Source of the DNA: Confluentibacter citreus
GTDB taxonomy: Bacteria > Bacteroidota > Bacteroidia > Flavobacteriales > Flavobacteriaceae
Assembly: GCF_002807055.1 (NCBI RefSeq)
Contig: NZ_NIXN01000005.1
Location: 62,001 to 126,000 of the forward strand
DNA length: 64,000 bases
Direction: 5' to 3'
The notes under the pieces were generated by a model. The model made no database searches, was not told where the DNA came from, and saw nothing but the letters and a program-made list of their open reading frames with translations. Position 1 is the stretch's first letter. The number at the start of each line of letters is the position of its first letter. Positions 62,940-64,000 of the stretch are shown in pieces. The position numbers were made by a program, and so were the translations under genes.

Positions 62940-63883
62940 TGGTTAATAATAGGATTACCGAATTGTTCAATATTAAATATCCTATCGTCCAAGCTGGTAT
63001 GGTTTGGAATAGCGGTTGGCGACTAGCTTCGGCATCAAGCAATTCAGGTGTTTTAGGGCTTATTGGGGCAGGCTCAATGTACCCAGAAGTGTTACGCGAG
63101 CATATTCAAAAATGTAAAAAAGCGACCAACAAGCCTTTCGGGGTGAATGTCCCCATGCTATATCCAAACATCGAAGAGATTATGGATATTATTGTTGAGG
63201 AAGGCGTGAAAATTGTATTCACTTCTGCAGGAAATCCTAAAACGTGGACATCTTGGTTAAAAGAGCGTGGGGTAACTGTGGTGCATGTGGTAAGTAGTGT
63301 CAAGTTTGCCCTTAAAGCACAAGAAGCGGGTGTAGATGCGTTGGTGGCTGAAGGGTTTGAAGCAGGCGGCCATAACGGAAGGGATGAAACGACCACGTTA
63401 ACATTAATTCCTATGGTTAAGGAACACATACAAATTCCGTTGATTGCCGCAGGTGGCATTGCAACAGGAAAAGCCATGTTGGCTGTTATGGTTTTAGGTG
63501 CCGATGGCGTGCAGGTGGGGAGCAGGTTTGCAGCTAGTGAAGAAAGTTCAGCCCATATAAATTTTAAAAGATTAATTACTAATATTAAAGAAGGTGACAC
63601 CCAACTAACGTTAAAAGAATTAGCTCCGGTAAGATTGATAAAAAATAAGTTTTATAATGATGTTCAAGAACTCTACAAAAAGTCGCCAACCATTGAAGAG
63701 CTTAAAACTTTATTAGGTAGAGCGCGAGCAAAAAAAGGAATGTTTGAAGGCGATTTGGAAGAAGGGGAACTAGAAATTGGCCAGGTTGCTGGATTGATAC
63801 ACGATATTAAACCAGTTGCCAACATTATTGAAGACATAATGCATGAGTTTGATGAGGCCAAACGGCAAGTTTCTAGTTTGTAA
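62939..63883 (+). CDS. NAD(P)H-dependent flavin oxidoreductase (nitronate monooxygenase-like)
   Basis: A 314-residue TIM-barrel FMN enzyme. Signatures are YPIVQAGMVWNSGWRLASAS, KPFGVNVPMLYP, VHVVSSVKFALKAQEAGVDALVAEGFEAGGHNG and PLIAAGGIATGKAMLAVMVLGADGVQVGSRF (FMN phosphate). It belongs to the 2-nitropropane dioxygenase family; the physiological substrate is unknown. The ATG shares its A with the preceding TAA (TAATG), so the two are translationally linked. Confidence 0.92.
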   Translation: MVNNRITELFNIKYPIVQAGMVWNSGWRLASASSNSGVLGLIGAGSMYPEVLREHIQKCKKATNKPFGVNVPMLYPNIEEIMDIIVEEGVKIVFTSAGNPKTWTSWLKERGVTVVHVVSSVKFALKAQEAGVDALVAEGFEAGGHNGRDETTTLTLIPMVKEHIQIPLIAAGGIATGKAMLAVMVLGADGVQVGSRFAASEESSAHINFKRLITNIKEGDTQLTLKELAPVRLIKNKFYNDVQELYKKSPTIEELKTLLGRARAKKGMFEGDLEEGELEIGQVAGLIHDIKPVANIIEDIMHEFDEAKRQVSSL

Positions 63884-64000
63884 TTTTGTTTTTAAGTATT
63901 GTTTCTATAGATATACTATATAATCTACTCAATCCATTATCATACTTATTTAATTCCTCTAATAATTCATTAATTGTCAAAGGTCTTTCAAATTTAGTAA
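63873..64000 (-). CDS. Possible partial gene at the right edge
   Basis: On the minus strand a frame enters from beyond the window and reads TKFERPLTINELLEELNKYD then NGLSRLYSISIETILKNKIT and Asn, stopping at 63873-63875. It would overlap the flavin oxidoreductase stop by 11 bp in convergent orientation. Too short to assign a family. Confidence 0.45.
   Translation of the reverse strand, partial: TKFERPLTINELLEELNKYDNGLSRLYSISIETILKNKITN

Noticed and set aside
1-64000. An integrase, transposase or recombinase that would move the cassette-like units
   Set aside because: No frame with tyrosine or serine recombinase or transposase motifs was found in this window; an integrase elsewhere in the genome cannot be excluded.
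1-64000. tRNA or rRNA genes
   Set aside because: No cloverleaf or rRNA-like sequence was recognised by eye; a tRNAscan-SE run would settle it.

Overview
The window comes from a low-GC member of the Bacteroidota, most probably a marine-type Flavobacteriaceae. The signs are type IX secretion sorting domains on two peptidases, TonB-dependent receptor and TonB-plug proteins, a bacillithiol enzyme (BshC), genes that mostly lack Shine-Dalgarno sites, and repeated matches to the Bacteroidota -7 promoter box TAnnTTTG. No rRNA, tRNA, CRISPR array, integrase or intact transposase was seen.

1-8.9 kb is an accessory region read leftwards. It opens with a partial two-domain RNase H gene coupled to a UvrD-type helicase that carries a nuclease-like insert. 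Small unrelated genes follow: AhpD-like, Crp-like, reductase-like, two acetyltransferases, DUF6273 and a lipoprotein. They are separated by short inverted and repeated elements. A broken copy of the Crp gene start sits beside a copied operator. The region ends with a mobile mystery protein A/B (HTH plus Fic) operon.

8.9-20.8 kb is mainly housekeeping: a B12-binding radical SAM protein, MOSC protein, peptidase T, dihydroorotate dehydrogenase (pyrD), a secreted metalloprotease, HMG-CoA lyase, a siderophore-type TonB receptor and IMP dehydrogenase (guaB). Long hairpin repeats lie in the gaps between convergent genes.

20.9-31.3 kb holds a tandem operon of four paralogous large secreted proteins with an N-terminal macroglobulin-like domain and a TonB-plug-like domain but no barrel. 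Two of them share a stretch of near-identical DNA. 31.5-36.4 kb carries small stress or accessory genes, including an ArsR regulator with a clear operator and an SRPBCC-VOC fusion.

36.4-42 kb is a second accessory region. It has a HAD-type protein and then two single-gene units separated by 140-bp hairpin repeats. The two ends of each unit are perfect 10-bp inverted complements private to that unit, which is the layout of integron cassettes with attC-like sites. This is the most unusual structure in the window. Beside it lie remnants of a duplicated beta-helix lipoprotein gene and of another gene.

42-64 kb returns to conserved genes: bshC, a PLP decarboxylase, guaA, a LysM protein, an agmatine-deiminase-like enzyme, pyrG-yidC-ywqK, a fasciclin lipoprotein, mnmA, a secreted subtilase and a flavin oxidoreductase. 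guaB, guaA, pyrD and pyrG together make nucleotide synthesis a recurring theme, although they are not in one operon.
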